Below are positions 23,638 through 34,313 of a stretch of DNA of 64,000 nt, piece after piece. The number at the start of each line of letters is the position of its first letter. Position 1 is the stretch's first letter. A program made the translations under genes and the position numbers. A model generated the notes under the pieces. The model did not search any database. It was given only the letters and a program-made list of their open reading frames with translations, and was not told where the DNA came from. The DNA comes from Nelumbo lutea (lineage: Eukaryota > Streptophyta > Magnoliopsida > Proteales > Nelumbonaceae), in contig JAKGHH010000003.1 in NCBI GenBank assembly GCA_022828595.1, forward strand, positions 16,182,934 to 16,246,933, given 5' to 3'.

Positions 23638-25085
23638 GTTCATGGAGACGATAAAATTCTTCTTCCAATATCTGACCTAACTAGAAGTGACTTAATTATA
23701 TGAGGATTAGGCTTAGGTGGGAAAGAGTACAAATATAAATATATATATAGAGAGGGTAAAACTTTATATTTTGTATGCATTTGTACGTTAAACTGAGCAA
23801 ATACATACAAATATAAGGTTTTGCACTCTATTTAAGTGGGAATACATGGATACAGGACGAGCATCCAATGTTCCTTTGCCAAAGTAGTCCTTTTTAAGAT
23901 GTAACAGGTGAATTGTGGAACAAGAGCTTTTATCTGCATGTGACAGGTAAATTCAAGAAAGATCAATGATATTGATGAATAATATTCTCCTCCAAGATAT
24001 TTTAACTCATAGATTGCATGTGATTTGTCAACCTAACTTTTAACTCAGAAAGAATTGGTTATCACTACTTTTATCTGCTGTTTTGCTAATTTCGGGATAT
24101 CTTGTGCTTGATGAATAGATAAACTTAGATGGAAGAAATACTTAAAATTGTGCTACAGGAGGCATTCTCTCAGACAGATTTCTATAGAGTGTTTCTGTAA
24201 AATAGACACGTTCTGATCATTGACTAACATAGCATTAGCGTACAACCAAATTAAACAGAAAATTGAGAGCCTTGGCCTCACAGAGGAATCATTTAAACTG
24301 TTTTTTTTTTTTTTAAATGGAAAATATCAAATGGATCATCAAGTATAACCAACAAGAAATCAAGGCTAGGTTACCTAGCTGGTTGACTGTAAGAAACACC
24401 CACCAATAGCATGGCACTAAAGTTGATATACATACAAGATGATGGGTCAACTGTAAGAAATCCCATGGGACTTGGGTGACCAGGATAAGAAAGGTATACT
24501 CTGCGTTGGCGGGAACTTCGTTCACTGGGCTGCCTTTTCTATTCAACAGATGCATTTAATTGGAATAAAAATTATACAACTGGAAAAATCCAAGGATAAT
24601 AAAGGTAATAGATTTACATATGATTGGTCCCACTTAAGAGCATCAGCCCCTTTAGGTTGTGCTTGGTTTGGAAGAAAAGGTAGGGAAATCTGCATCAATT
24701 CCCAACCTTTTCCTTCCTTTCCCCATTTTTTCATTCGAACTAAACACAGCCTTAAAGTTTAGGTATTAGGGTAGACAATCATTTTAGACGTCAGCTCAAG
24801 TTGTGCTTTTGGGTTAAAATATGTTCATATTGGGTTGGGTTGTACAAGGGTTAAACGCTTTATGCTTAGCATTGGGATTAGATTGATCCTAAAGCATCAA
24901 ACTTTTCCAAGCTGCACTTTTAAATGAGAATACAAAAGGATTAACTTAAAAAAAAAAAACCTGATGCTAGAAAAATTTTGGTCAATGAAGCAACGTTTTT
25001 GAACCGCCTAACGTTAGGCCCGGGAACCATCCAAGCAATCGGTTTCATTTTATTCCAAGTCCAGAATCTGGTAAAAAATTGTTGA
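23638..25085. repeat. Segmental duplication unit 2, non-coding block (copy of 12531-14165)
   Basis: This block matches 12531-14165 throughout, with small deletions such as the right end of the MITE. It includes the Tourist-like MITE copy at 24655-24751. It directly follows the 5' leader of CHLP copy 1, so it now forms that gene's upstream region. No gene lies inside it. Confidence 0.85.
24655..24751. mobile_element. Tourist-like MITE, duplicated copy
   Basis: It has the same 97-bp length and the same flanking TTA trinucleotides (24652-24654 and 24752-24754) as the copy at 13757-13853. It was carried by the segmental duplication and is not an independent insertion. Confidence 0.75.
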
Positions 25086-25734
25086 AAAAGTCAATAAATC
25101 GTTGACCCCAGGTAGTTGAAAATGGGTCGAGCCCCATAGATTGAACCCTTTGTGGCTCCAATGGGAGTTAGCGCCCTACGAACTATGCGAACGCCCTTGT
25201 GGGTTGAGCCCCTTAAAGCTCCTGAGCGAGTCGGCAACCTATAGTTAGTAGAGCTACCCCCGGAGGTCAAGCTCCCTAAGGCTTCTCGTAGGAGTGGACG
25301 ACCGGCATCATTACGAGGCTTATGCAGTGCAGCCGTGGCCTCGAATTTCCGACTCACACCGACAATAATATTATGCTCTCGCAAGGGGGGCAGAACATGT
25401 ACATCGTGGTCTCGCAAGCACTCATACAGGAAGATAATCCCACGGGATGACGTAAAAGTAGCCATATGAGAAGTTACCACAGAATGACCACCTGCTTAGG
25501 TGAAAAGGTTAGGCTACACGTCAGCTAAATAAGGATAAGGAGAGTGGACCGCGAGTCGCTCCAAGAACTTAAGGGCTAAAATGTCGAGCTGATAAAAGAC
25601 CTCAACACCACATGAGACTCAATCGCTTCTTCGGCATGGACAAGACCAAGGATAAGAAGAGAGGATTATAAGTCACTCCCTGAGCTTAAGGGCAATGGTG
25701 TCGAGCTGACAAAAGACCTCGGCACAATACAAGA

Positions 25735-25890
25735 CCCAGTCGCCTCTTCGGCATGGGAAGATAAGTCATAGTTGCCTCTTCGACATAGACGTGCTAAGTC
25801 TCAGTCGCCTCTTCGTAATGGGCAGATAAGTCCCAGTCGCCTCTTCAGCATAGGCGTGCTAAGACCCAAACGCCTCTTCGGCATGTGCAA
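25735..25890. repeat. Tandem repeat inside the retrotransposon, expanded in unit 2
   Basis: A unit of about 30-40 bp with core GTCGCCTCTTCGGCATGG, followed by variable AAGTCCCA linkers, occurs about five times here. The matching place in unit 1 (about 19690-19745) has only two. The array therefore changed length after the segmental duplication. Confidence 0.7.
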
Positions 25891-26435
25891 AATCAATGAT
25901 AGGGAGAGTGGACCGCAAGTCGCTCCCAGAGCCTAAGGGCTAAGGTGTCGAGCTGATAAAAGACATCGGCACCACATAAGACCCAATCACCTCTTTTGCA
26001 TGTGCAAAATAAAAAGCAGTTCGCATTCAACACGAGAAAGAGAACAAAGGAAATACTAATTCGCTTTCAGCACCATGACAGACATAAACTTAGTCAATCT
26101 CTTCATAGTAGACTTCCACCTCGATTTTAGGCTCTTCAACAAACTCACTGGCTACTCTTTTGAGAACCAGCTCGAAGGATGCTGCGTCGCTAATAAGGTA
26201 GATGTCCTTGGGGTACCTGCTCCACCATCCTTGAGTGGATGAATTCGCTCTTGTGCCCCTATAATCAAGACGGTGAGGTCCTGCATAAGGCTGCAAACAC
26301 TTGGACTCTTCCGACCTAAGGAGCAAATTGAACCACCGCTTACGACTATGAGCTTATCGAATCAGTCATTCCGGGCCAAAAGGAGTGATTTACTCCCTTC
26401 GTAGAAATACTTTCAACTTGGGAGTAGGGGGCAAT

Positions 26436-27176
26436 TGATGATGGCGAATTTGGCTCTCTAATGACATTGTCACTAATGGCATCCTGAAACAGGTGGACGA
26501 CACTCAGACACCACCTAGGCGATGATTTAGAGTCCTAGGTCATAGTTCGTCTTTGCCCCGACCTAATAGGGTGCCTTTACCGCCAACTAAGCGACTTTGA
26601 CCACAACTTAGGCTGGCTAGGAACATCTCGTCTAGGGCCAACTTGTAGCTCCTCGTCACTAGCCGATGTGACATTGATGCAAGGAATGACCTCCCTTGAT
26701 GGTTTGCCGACCTGACTAAGGTCCAGGAGGCGACTTGCGAGTTGTGCTTGTCGACAAATTCGGTATGCATATCTCGATACTCTTAAGTTTTTTGGAAGTT
26801 GGCCCACATACTGAGTATTCCGGAGTATGACCAACGTGCATAACAGTTACCTCCCGGGATCTCAAATCGATTAGACAACCTCATAAAAATCTCGGATACG
26901 GTGCATGAGGCCCACGCCAAACAAAATCTATATAAAGTCACCAACCCCAATGATACGAAAAAGTACATGCAATTATTTGCTCACTAGTTCTCTCTCCACA
27001 CTCAAGCTTTCAACTCGCAAACAAAACAATACAATACTGACTTAAGCATCGGAACAATCTCGCCGAGTTAGCCACCCCGGGTCCTCTAACATTGATTCCT
27101 TGTAAATTTATCTAAAGAGCTACCCAACTTGACAAACAACATGATGCTGCCAAAAAACAAAAAACAAGCTTCATCA
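26436..27176 (+). repeat. 3' LTR of the truncated unit-2 retrotransposon
   Basis: This 741-bp copy is shorter than the two LTRs in unit 1; the segment corresponding to about 18310-18460 is mostly deleted just before the ATGATGCTGCC end. A TATA-like CTATATAAAG is kept near 26930. Confidence 0.8.
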
Positions 27177-27987
27177 GATTCAAACAGCGATATTGATATT
27201 AGATCCACCATCGTAGAAGATGAATCCAAACCCCAAGGTTGTGAAAATGTAAGAAAGTTTCACTAAGGCAATCCATCGAACTCTTAACGGGCGTTGTGTA
27301 CACACCACACCTGACCTGAGTCTCCCCAATGAACGGGGAAAACTTTTCCTACATCGTGAGTGTATGACAAGTTATCCATTACATAATTTACATTACAGAA
27401 GCCAGAAATGACACGCAGATAACAAGTCACACGAATCACAACCACACTACCAAGATATATCTTACGAAATCTTAATCGATGACCTCCCCTCTACCTCTAG
27501 TAGTCAGTCCACATATGCCCAGAATCAAATGCCCATGGCCATTATCTCTCTAAAGAGGCCACGTAATCCAAATTCCAAGCAAGACAAGAGGTGGCCTTGG
27601 ACAAGTTTACATCAAATTCCACCAGAAAAAAACCAAGGAACAAATATTCTAGTTTACATCTCATATTCTCATTTTCAGAGGGATTACAAGGAAAACTAGT
27701 GTGTGTAGGTTCTTGAATCTGCTTTTGCATTGTGAAATAATTGAAAGGTAATGTTTGTTAGATTATCCAACAACAACAGATATCAGAAAATTTTCTACTG
27801 TTGTTAATTTAAAGATAAAATGTAAATTAATTCTACATACATGAACTCATAAGTAATAAGTACCACTATGCTTTAGACAATTCATGAAGTAGGCCATTTC
27901 TCTCCTCTTGATTGATTCCACAAGAAAATAAGATCGAAAGAACAGGAGAATTTATGCTCAGAAGTTGTTCAACCCAGAAAATGAGCT
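27177..27987 (-). other. CHLP copy 2 3' flank / 3' UTR, duplicated from 21271
   Basis: It matches 21271-22084 closely, with small indels, and joins the LTR end to the CHLP stop codon. No gene was seen. Confidence 0.6.
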
Positions 27988-29457
27988 TCATAAGGTGATC
28001 TTCTCCATCTCTCTCCTCATTGCATTGGCCCTCACCAAACTCCCAATTGTATTAATGGCGAGCTTGATGTCTTCCAGGGGGTTCCCTGGCGCCACCGTCT
28101 TATACAGATAGCTGTCGAACGTCATCTTCTGGACATATTCATCGGCGCACATCTCCACAAACGCCTCCCTGGCCGGATTCGACCTGTAAAATACCTTCTG
28201 CAAAACATCCAACACCTTGTAAGTCGGCCAGTACGTCTTGTCCCACTTCTCGAGATAATTCCTCAAATCCGACTCGTCGATCATCCTCTTCCCATGCTCC
28301 GAACCCTCCACAATCGCCTCTGCGCACATCCGCCCACTCTTTGCCGCGAAGTAGATTCCCTCGCCCGAGCACTTCGTCACGTACCCAGCCGCGTCCCCTA
28401 CGAGTGTCACCCTCCCCGCTACCCTGCGCGGCCGCGGGTGCTCCGGAATGGGATGCGCCTCCACCCGAATAATCTTACCGCCTAGTATCTTCTCCTTGGC
28501 TCTGTTCCTGGTTGCTGTCTGAAACTTCTTGATATCCCCTTTGTGTGTCACCGTCCCTGTTCCCACTGCGACGTGGTCGCATTTAGGGAAGACCCAACCG
28601 TAGAAATCGGGCGACACGTCATCTCCGACGTACATCTCGGCGAGGTTCTCATAGTATACCATTTTATCGTCCGGGATCTTGATCCTCTCCTGAAAAGCAA
28701 TGGCATATTCGTACTCACCCGCGCCAATGGATTTGGCGACGCGAGAATTGGCGCCGTCTGCTCCGATAACAGCGTCGACCTCCAAGGTGCGACGCTCGCC
28801 GACTCCTCCTGTCTTCCCGTCGAAGGCAGTGTAGTAGAGGACATAAGGGGAGTTAGCGTCCTGAGGCATGTCCATCTTGAGGAAGAGGCCATTGATGATC
28901 GTTGCGCCCGACTTGGCAGCACGGTCGCGGAGGTATGCGTCGAGCACCTCCCGGCGTACCATACCAATGTACTCGTGGGGTTTTAGGGTTTGACCGATGT
29001 CGACGGCCACATTGGACGGGGAGATCATCTTCATCTTAGTGACCCGACGGTCGATAATGTCAAGCGGGAGGTCGAACTCTCCGATCATGCAGAGCGGAAT
29101 AGCGCCGCCGCATGGCTTGCAGTTGTCCAGCTTCCGTTCGATTAGGAAAGTTTCAATGCCACCCTTCGCTAGCGTCTCAGCAGCCGAGCCGCCTGCCGGG
29201 CCTCCGCCGATAACGGCTACTCGGAGGTTTCGACCGGAGAGTTTGGGGCTGGATTTGCTAGCTAAGATACGGAATCTGCGGGGATTTGGTTGGGATGAGA
29301 GAGATTTAGTTAGGGAGAGGGAATGGTGATTCTCTAATGTGGTTTTCCGGAGGCCAACGAAGCTATTAAGGGTGGCGCGTCGGAAATGGGTGGTTTTCCG
29401 GTCACAATGGGCGGTGGTGGTGGAAAATGGGGAGTTGATGGCAGTAGAGGACGCCAT
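27988..29457 (-). CDS. CHLP: Geranylgeranyl diphosphate reductase, chloroplastic (CHLP), copy 2
   Basis: This is an intact 489-residue single-exon frame with the same motifs as copy 1: transit-peptide-like N-terminus, VIGGGPAGG near 82-90, CKPCGG at 113-118, DG motif IGADGANSRVA at 231-241, GD motif near 354 and the C-terminal RAN-MRREMEKITL. Such a flavoprotein acts at the thylakoid or envelope membrane in chlorophyll and tocopherol synthesis. The region upstream of its ATG beyond about 29547 is unique in this window, so this copy probably keeps the ancestral promoter. A CACGTG G-box lies at 30044-30049, about 590 bp upstream, compatible with light regulation but not proof of it. Confidence 0.96.
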   Translation of the reverse strand: MASSTAINSPFSTTTAHCDRKTTHFRRATLNSFVGLRKTTLENHHSLSLTKSLSSQPNPRRFRILASKSSPKLSGRNLRVAVIGGGPAGGSAAETLAKGGIETFLIERKLDNCKPCGGAIPLCMIGEFDLPLDIIDRRVTKMKMISPSNVAVDIGQTLKPHEYIGMVRREVLDAYLRDRAAKSGATIINGLFLKMDMPQDANSPYVLYYTAFDGKTGGVGERRTLEVDAVIGADGANSRVAKSIGAGEYEYAIAFQERIKIPDDKMVYYENLAEMYVGDDVSPDFYGWVFPKCDHVAVGTGTVTHKGDIKKFQTATRNRAKEKILGGKIIRVEAHPIPEHPRPRRVAGRVTLVGDAAGYVTKCSGEGIYFAAKSGRMCAEAIVEGSEHGKRMIDESDLRNYLEKWDKTYWPTYKVLDVLQKVFYRSNPAREAFVEMCADEYVQKMTFDSYLYKTVAPGNPLEDIKLAINTIGSLVRANAMRREMEKITL

Positions 29458-30345
29458 CCTTGCTGGCCTCTGGTCTGGTATCTGAAGTCTGAACAGAGTA
29501 AGTTCAGTTCCACTGCATATTTCTAATTTCTTTCTTATGAATGATGATATTTTGGAAGTATGGATATGGTGTTCTGATATTTTGAGTTTTTTGCCGTTGG
29601 ATTAAAGGAAATCGACGGGTTCTGTTGTTTGTGGATAATGCGATGGATTTCTTTTGTTCTACCCATTGTGCAGTTTACGTGCACGACCCATGAGCCACGA
29701 GGTAAGTGGTGACAGAATCACTGCTCGAAAAAACTTTGGCTGTTGGGGCCACATCTAAAATCCGGATCACCTGCGAACAAAAATATGTTTCAATCTTCTG
29801 CGAATATGATCTTACACCGCACATCTTATACATGGCGGATCCCAGTCTCTGTATAGTATTAGATCAAGTTGATAGAGAATTGACACTTGTTTTATTGGTA
29901 GAATATCTCAACTCGAACAACCAAAGTTTAACTCATTGATTTCCAACTTTCCATTATCAGCTTTTAGGTACCATACTTCCCGGTTATTGTTATCCTGTTT
30001 TGACTTTTAATAGAGTAAGTAATTTGGGTGGCTACTATGGAGCCACGTGGGATCTCCTTTTTGTGGTAGCAACTGCTTTGGCTCTGTTAGAGCTATGTCT
30101 ATGGTCCCTGGGAGATGGGACAGAATGAAGGACTCTGATCAGATACTCATCAGCAGAAGCCAGTGATTTTAAGCTATGTGTCTTTGTCTAATCTTGAATG
30201 AAATCGATCTCTTACCATTCGTCCAATTGTCGTACAAAACTGATGGCCGGTGGGACGGACCTTATTCAATGGTGTTCACGGAACTCTTACGTTCATGTAT
30301 TGTCAGTTTTTCTTGCCCGGTACGCAAGGCAAAACCGCTATAGCG
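29458..30345 (-). promoter_or_regulatory. Probable 5' leader and promoter region of CHLP copy 2
   Basis: The first 80-90 bases are shared with copy 1 and probably form the 5' leader (GGCCTCTGGTCTGGTATCTG as read on the plus strand). Beyond that the sequence is unique. A palindromic CACGTG lies at 30044-30049 within GCCACGTGG. I saw no convincing TATA box, and the transcription start is unknown. Confidence 0.4.
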
Positions 30346-30722
30346 CAGAGGTGTCAATTGGACTGCATTTAGTCCAATCCGATCCAATTCGATGTGAATT
30401 TATTATATAGGTTAGGTTCAATCTAATCTAATGAATATTTTGGATGGGTTTAATTCAATATCTGAATCATTTAATTTGTTCAAATTTGTTTTAATTTAGA
30501 TTGGTTTCAATCCAAATCCAATCTATTGATATTTATATTGTATCTTATATCAATAGACCACGTATTAGTTTAATCTAACCCAATTCAATAGAAATTTATT
30601 ACAAACAGGTCAGATTCAATTCAATTTAATAAATATTTCGAAGCGAACCGATCCAATCCAATATGTCTTGTTAGTCCGTCCATTTCATCTAAATTAATTT
30701 TGATTGGTTATAAACACCCTTA
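30346..30722. mobile_element. hAT-type MITE, 'GGTGTCAATTGGA' family
   Basis: The left end CAGAGGTGTCAATTGGACTG is matched by a degraded right end AAACACCCTTA. The interior is rich in CCAATCCAATC and TTCAATCTAATC variants, like the copies at 10901 and 49088. It lies upstream of CHLP copy 2. Confidence 0.6.
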
Positions 30723-31039
30723 ACCGCAGCCCAGATCTAGGTGTTCGATTTGGACAGTTTAGGATTTGAATTCAGAGGATCTTTTTTTCAAATTTGCGTT
30801 CTGTGCACCGGATGAGTGAATCACTTTCGTCCACAAAAACCAGGAAAAGGAAAGCGTAATGTTAACAGTCAAAGTCTCGTTAGGATGGGCTCAGCAGTTG
30901 AACCGAACACTAACAATTAAACTATTGTTCGAGCAATGTCAGAGCCATTCCTATTTGATTGTTATAAAAGAATGCGCCTTCACGATGAAAAACTATTTTT
31001 TTAATACTGATCCCTTTTACATCGAATTGTAAAAGCCAA

Positions 31040-31276
31040 TTACGTGCCCCATAGCTGAATTAAAGTTGCAGGAAAAAGAAGGAAATGAAAAAAAGACTGG
31101 AAACTTTGAATTGTTTCCGCCGAAGTCTTGCTTGCGCCCTTAGCTTTTGCATTAGGAACGAAGGTCATGTGCCGGAGAAGGCGCTTCTCCGGCACCGAGT
31201 AAACAATCCAGGGCATACATGTTAATAAGATAACGCATTTGGCGAAGATATTGGTTCTAGTTTCGCATGATTTCAT
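31040..31276 (-). other. Unrecognised 78-codon frame with an internal hairpin
   Basis: The frame begins MKSCETRTNIFAKCVILLTC and contains a short hydrophobic stretch. I do not recognise the product and see no splice sites or homology that would make it a gene. It contains an 11-bp perfect inverted repeat (31169-31179 and 31185-31195, arm GTGCCGGAGAA) with a 5-base loop. The sequence is less AT-rich than both sides, so it may be a remnant of a coding or inserted sequence. Confidence 0.2.
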
Positions 31277-31299
31277 TTTCGTATCAATCGGTGACGGCG

Positions 31300-32233
31300 A
31301 GGACTTAGCTTCCAGAGCGAGGTCATAAAAGAAATAAAGGAATCTCCAATACAGTGTTCAATATGAGAGTTTAATATGAGAATAAATCAATGCGTACAAA
31401 GAAGTCGGATGTAAGATTGAATCCAATTTGGTAAGATTAAATCTATACTATTAAGATAATCGGTTATTGATATTAAATAAGTTGAAAAGAGGTAATTTTA
31501 AGATATTAAATGTATTTAATTCCTTCTCATTAAATCCAACATTTAAGTTATTAATTTGCATTTATGTTCATTAAATCATATATTTAAATCATTTTTGTTT
31601 CTTCTTAAATTCTCATCATTAAGTTCTATTAATTAAATCCATACTTAATAAATTAATAATTCCAATAACGTAAAAATTTTTATTTTTAAAATCTACTTAG
31701 AAAAAATAGTATTTTCATCTAGGTGGTGGTAAGAAATTAAACCATTTTAGGCCAAATGGGTCAATCAATGTTGCACGATTAAATAATGAAATAAAAAAAA
31801 TAGAAATTAAAAAAATTGGGAACATTTTTAACATACATATTAAACAATAATAAGTATGATTAATATGAATTTTTTTTATTAATGATGAAAATGAAATGTA
31901 AAATTTAATTGAAAATAAAAATGTTTTTCTATTCTCTCTCATTAAATCTTATATTTAAGATATATTTTTCTCACCATTAAATTCTTGTAATGAAATCCAT
32001 AATATTAATTTTAATAATATAAAAATAAATATTTTGAAAACAAAACCATTTTCTTCCCTCTTGGTGGTGGACAAGCAATTCGACCATTTGAGGTCAAATG
32101 GATCAATAAACAATAGCATAATTAAATAATAAAATAAATAAAATAAATAAGTATAAAATGTAAGAAGTATTTTTATTAATGAAGAAAATGGAATACCAAA
32201 TTTAAAATATACCTAAAAATGAAATGATGTCAT
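31300..32233. repeat. AT-rich DNA with a degenerate direct repeat of about 340 bp
   Basis: Blocks at about 31721-31800 and 32061-32135 share GGTGGTGG...CCATTT-AGG-CAAATGG-TCAAT and then ATTAAATAAT. The preceding stretches also resemble each other (CTCATTAAATC, TTAAGTTCTATTAA). This looks like an old tandem duplication. No gene was recognised. Confidence 0.5.
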
Positions 32234-32815
32234 TAGGGGTGAGCAAGAAAGCCCAAAAAACTGAACCGAATAAAAAACCTAGTTAGTTGAACCAATTGGT
32301 TCGGTTTTAGTTCGCTATTCTTAAAAAACCACAAATTTCAGTTTCAATTAACCTTTTAAAAAGGACGATGGTTAACCGAACTGACTGGTATATATATACA
32401 GTAATATATATTATATATTATATTATCTTATCTTATATTATATTATATATATATATATATATATTTTTTTTAATCAAAATAAACCCACTGCCATTTGAAT
32501 TTTTGAGTTTTCCCCCTTTCCCCTTCTTCGATACCTAAAGGCTAATACCAAAACTGAAAACCCTTGCTTTCCACTTGTTCGTCTTCCTCCCTAGTTCTCT
32601 TTGTTTTCCTCCAGCGCCAATCATCATCTTCCATCATTTGACACCGGTATCGATCGACGGTCATCCTCCTATGGCCTCCCCCCCTCCTTTCATTGTTACA
32701 GCCACACCATAAGGCCAAAAACTAAGAATTCTCTCTCTCTCTCTCTCCTATCATCTCCTCCGCTGCTCCGTGCCAACTACCAAGCGTCCGCCGGTCGCTA
32801 GTTAAGACAAAAGTA
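32234..32815. mobile_element. Related hAT-type element, right end not found
   Basis: It begins TAGGGGTGAGCAAGAAAG and then has the same order of blocks as 8256-9179: CGGTT-rich sequence, a TATA microsatellite at about 32400-32463, a poly-T run, CCCTTTCCCCTTCTTCGA and a CT-rich stretch with serine-rich open frames. No matching right terminus or 8-bp duplication could be found, so the 3' end is truncated or too diverged. Confidence 0.6.
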
Positions 32816-34313
32816 TGGAATTTGCCAACAATCTGATCGGAATTTTCTTTCATTAAATAGGATAGAAAGCTTTAAATGTATTTATGACATTACTCCTCTA
32901 ACATTTGGAATAAGAAAACAGCCTCTGCTTTAAGATAATGCACACGCAATGGGAAAAAAAAAAAAGAAAAAGAAAGAAAGATTTCCTTTACTCTTATCGC
33001 AAATCGGTTATTTCTTTCTTGAGGGGCTAGAATGTAAGAATCGGTTAAATGGGCATCGAAAAATCATTCAGAAAATTTATTCCTTGCTAGAAAAATTCAG
33101 TTGTGTATCAAAAAAGATGTAGAAAAGCAAAAGTATATTACAATTTACTAGCGATTTTGAAGGTTGTAATTTGAACAAAGAACATGAAAAATACTCTTGC
33201 TTCAAAGAAAATTGAGCCAGATGCACGAGTATTAATGCTCATTTGTAAGAAGACATGTACAGAACACACCCCCCCCCAGGAAAAAAAAATAAAAACTGAA
33301 ATTTTATTTCCGTGAGTTGTAAAATAAGAAAACTAGGTATAAATGACCAAAATGCCCATTCAGTTATTATAAAAATTGGTTTCTACGGTATAAATTATAC
33401 AAGTTTTACAAAAAAAAGAGTTTAAAGTTGCAGTTTTGCCTTTGGGATTGAGATTGATATAAAGAGAAATTTTAAAAAATAAACAATTTGGTCAAAGTAA
33501 TTACATGGATGTTTTGAACATTTTCATGCTTCCTATGAAGGATTATTACAAAAAGGGCCTATTTGAAAATGTGTCAAAATGTTCAGAGGAGGTGATTGAA
33601 ATTACTAACCTTCAGGAGAAGTTTTAAAATGGTCCAAAACTTTAAGGGAGGGTTTAGAAATTTACCTTTTTTTTTTATTTATTTTTCATGGGGTGACTAA
33701 TCGGGATCTACCAACCACAACATATTATTGGTCATGCTCATCCAATTGTACATCTGAAACACTTAACATCACCAATATTCTCAACATGTGGCTGAATGAG
33801 CGTGGCCAGCAATGTATTGTGACATTTGATCCCAGGTCTTAGCTATAATATGTCAGAGATTCTACCAATTGAGTCATGATCAATTGATGTTTGAGTTGGA
33901 ACTTGGGATCCATTGAGAAATCTGCATTGAGACTGTTCATACTTTTTCGTAAAATTAATCAGGTGTAGTACCACTGTTGTAGTAGAAACTCCAAACCTGA
34001 AATGCACCAATAATTTAGAATAGCGAAGCAGGAGGACATTTACTGTTGGATTTTAGTGAAAGGTCGTTGTGGGTAGGTTGAATTTGTAAGGGTTAGTTCA
34101 TCCAACTCCCTCTACTTGATCCACTCCCTCCTATGACCTATCTCTGATTAACATGTAAATTCATAGTCCACCATGCCAACAGCCTATCTATCACTTTGAA
34201 GAATTCTTCTCTTTGCACGACTACAACCCTATGAACTTGCCAAGTTTTATAAGTTGCACTCGGTTTCTTCTGAAGCAACCATAAAATTGAGGAGCCTGCA
34301 GTAGCTTCTCTAC
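32816..34313. other. Intergenic DNA upstream of the GDSL gene
   Basis: This AT-rich sequence has short homopolymer runs. I see no gene, complete element or clear TATA box. The GDSL promoter should lie in the right part of it. Confidence 0.4.

Larger units (their letters stand above)
25115..27176 (+). mobile_element. Truncated copy of the LTR retrotransposon (internal part + 3' LTR)
   Basis: About 25127-26435 matches the interior of the unit-1 element from about 19095 onward, and 26436-27176 matches its LTR. The 5' LTR and the first part of the interior are missing. The LTR begins TGATGATGG and ends TTCATCA, and is followed by the same GATTCAAACAG flank as unit 1. A minus-strand frame ending FELVLKRV-EF-EEPK-EVEVYYEEID is present in both copies, but I cannot assign it to a known protein. 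Confidence 0.82.

Noticed and set aside
23555..23668. 38-codon N-terminal extension of CHLP copy 1
   Set aside because: It crosses the duplication breakpoint, is absent from copy 2, and precedes the shared transit-peptide start. Chance open frame.
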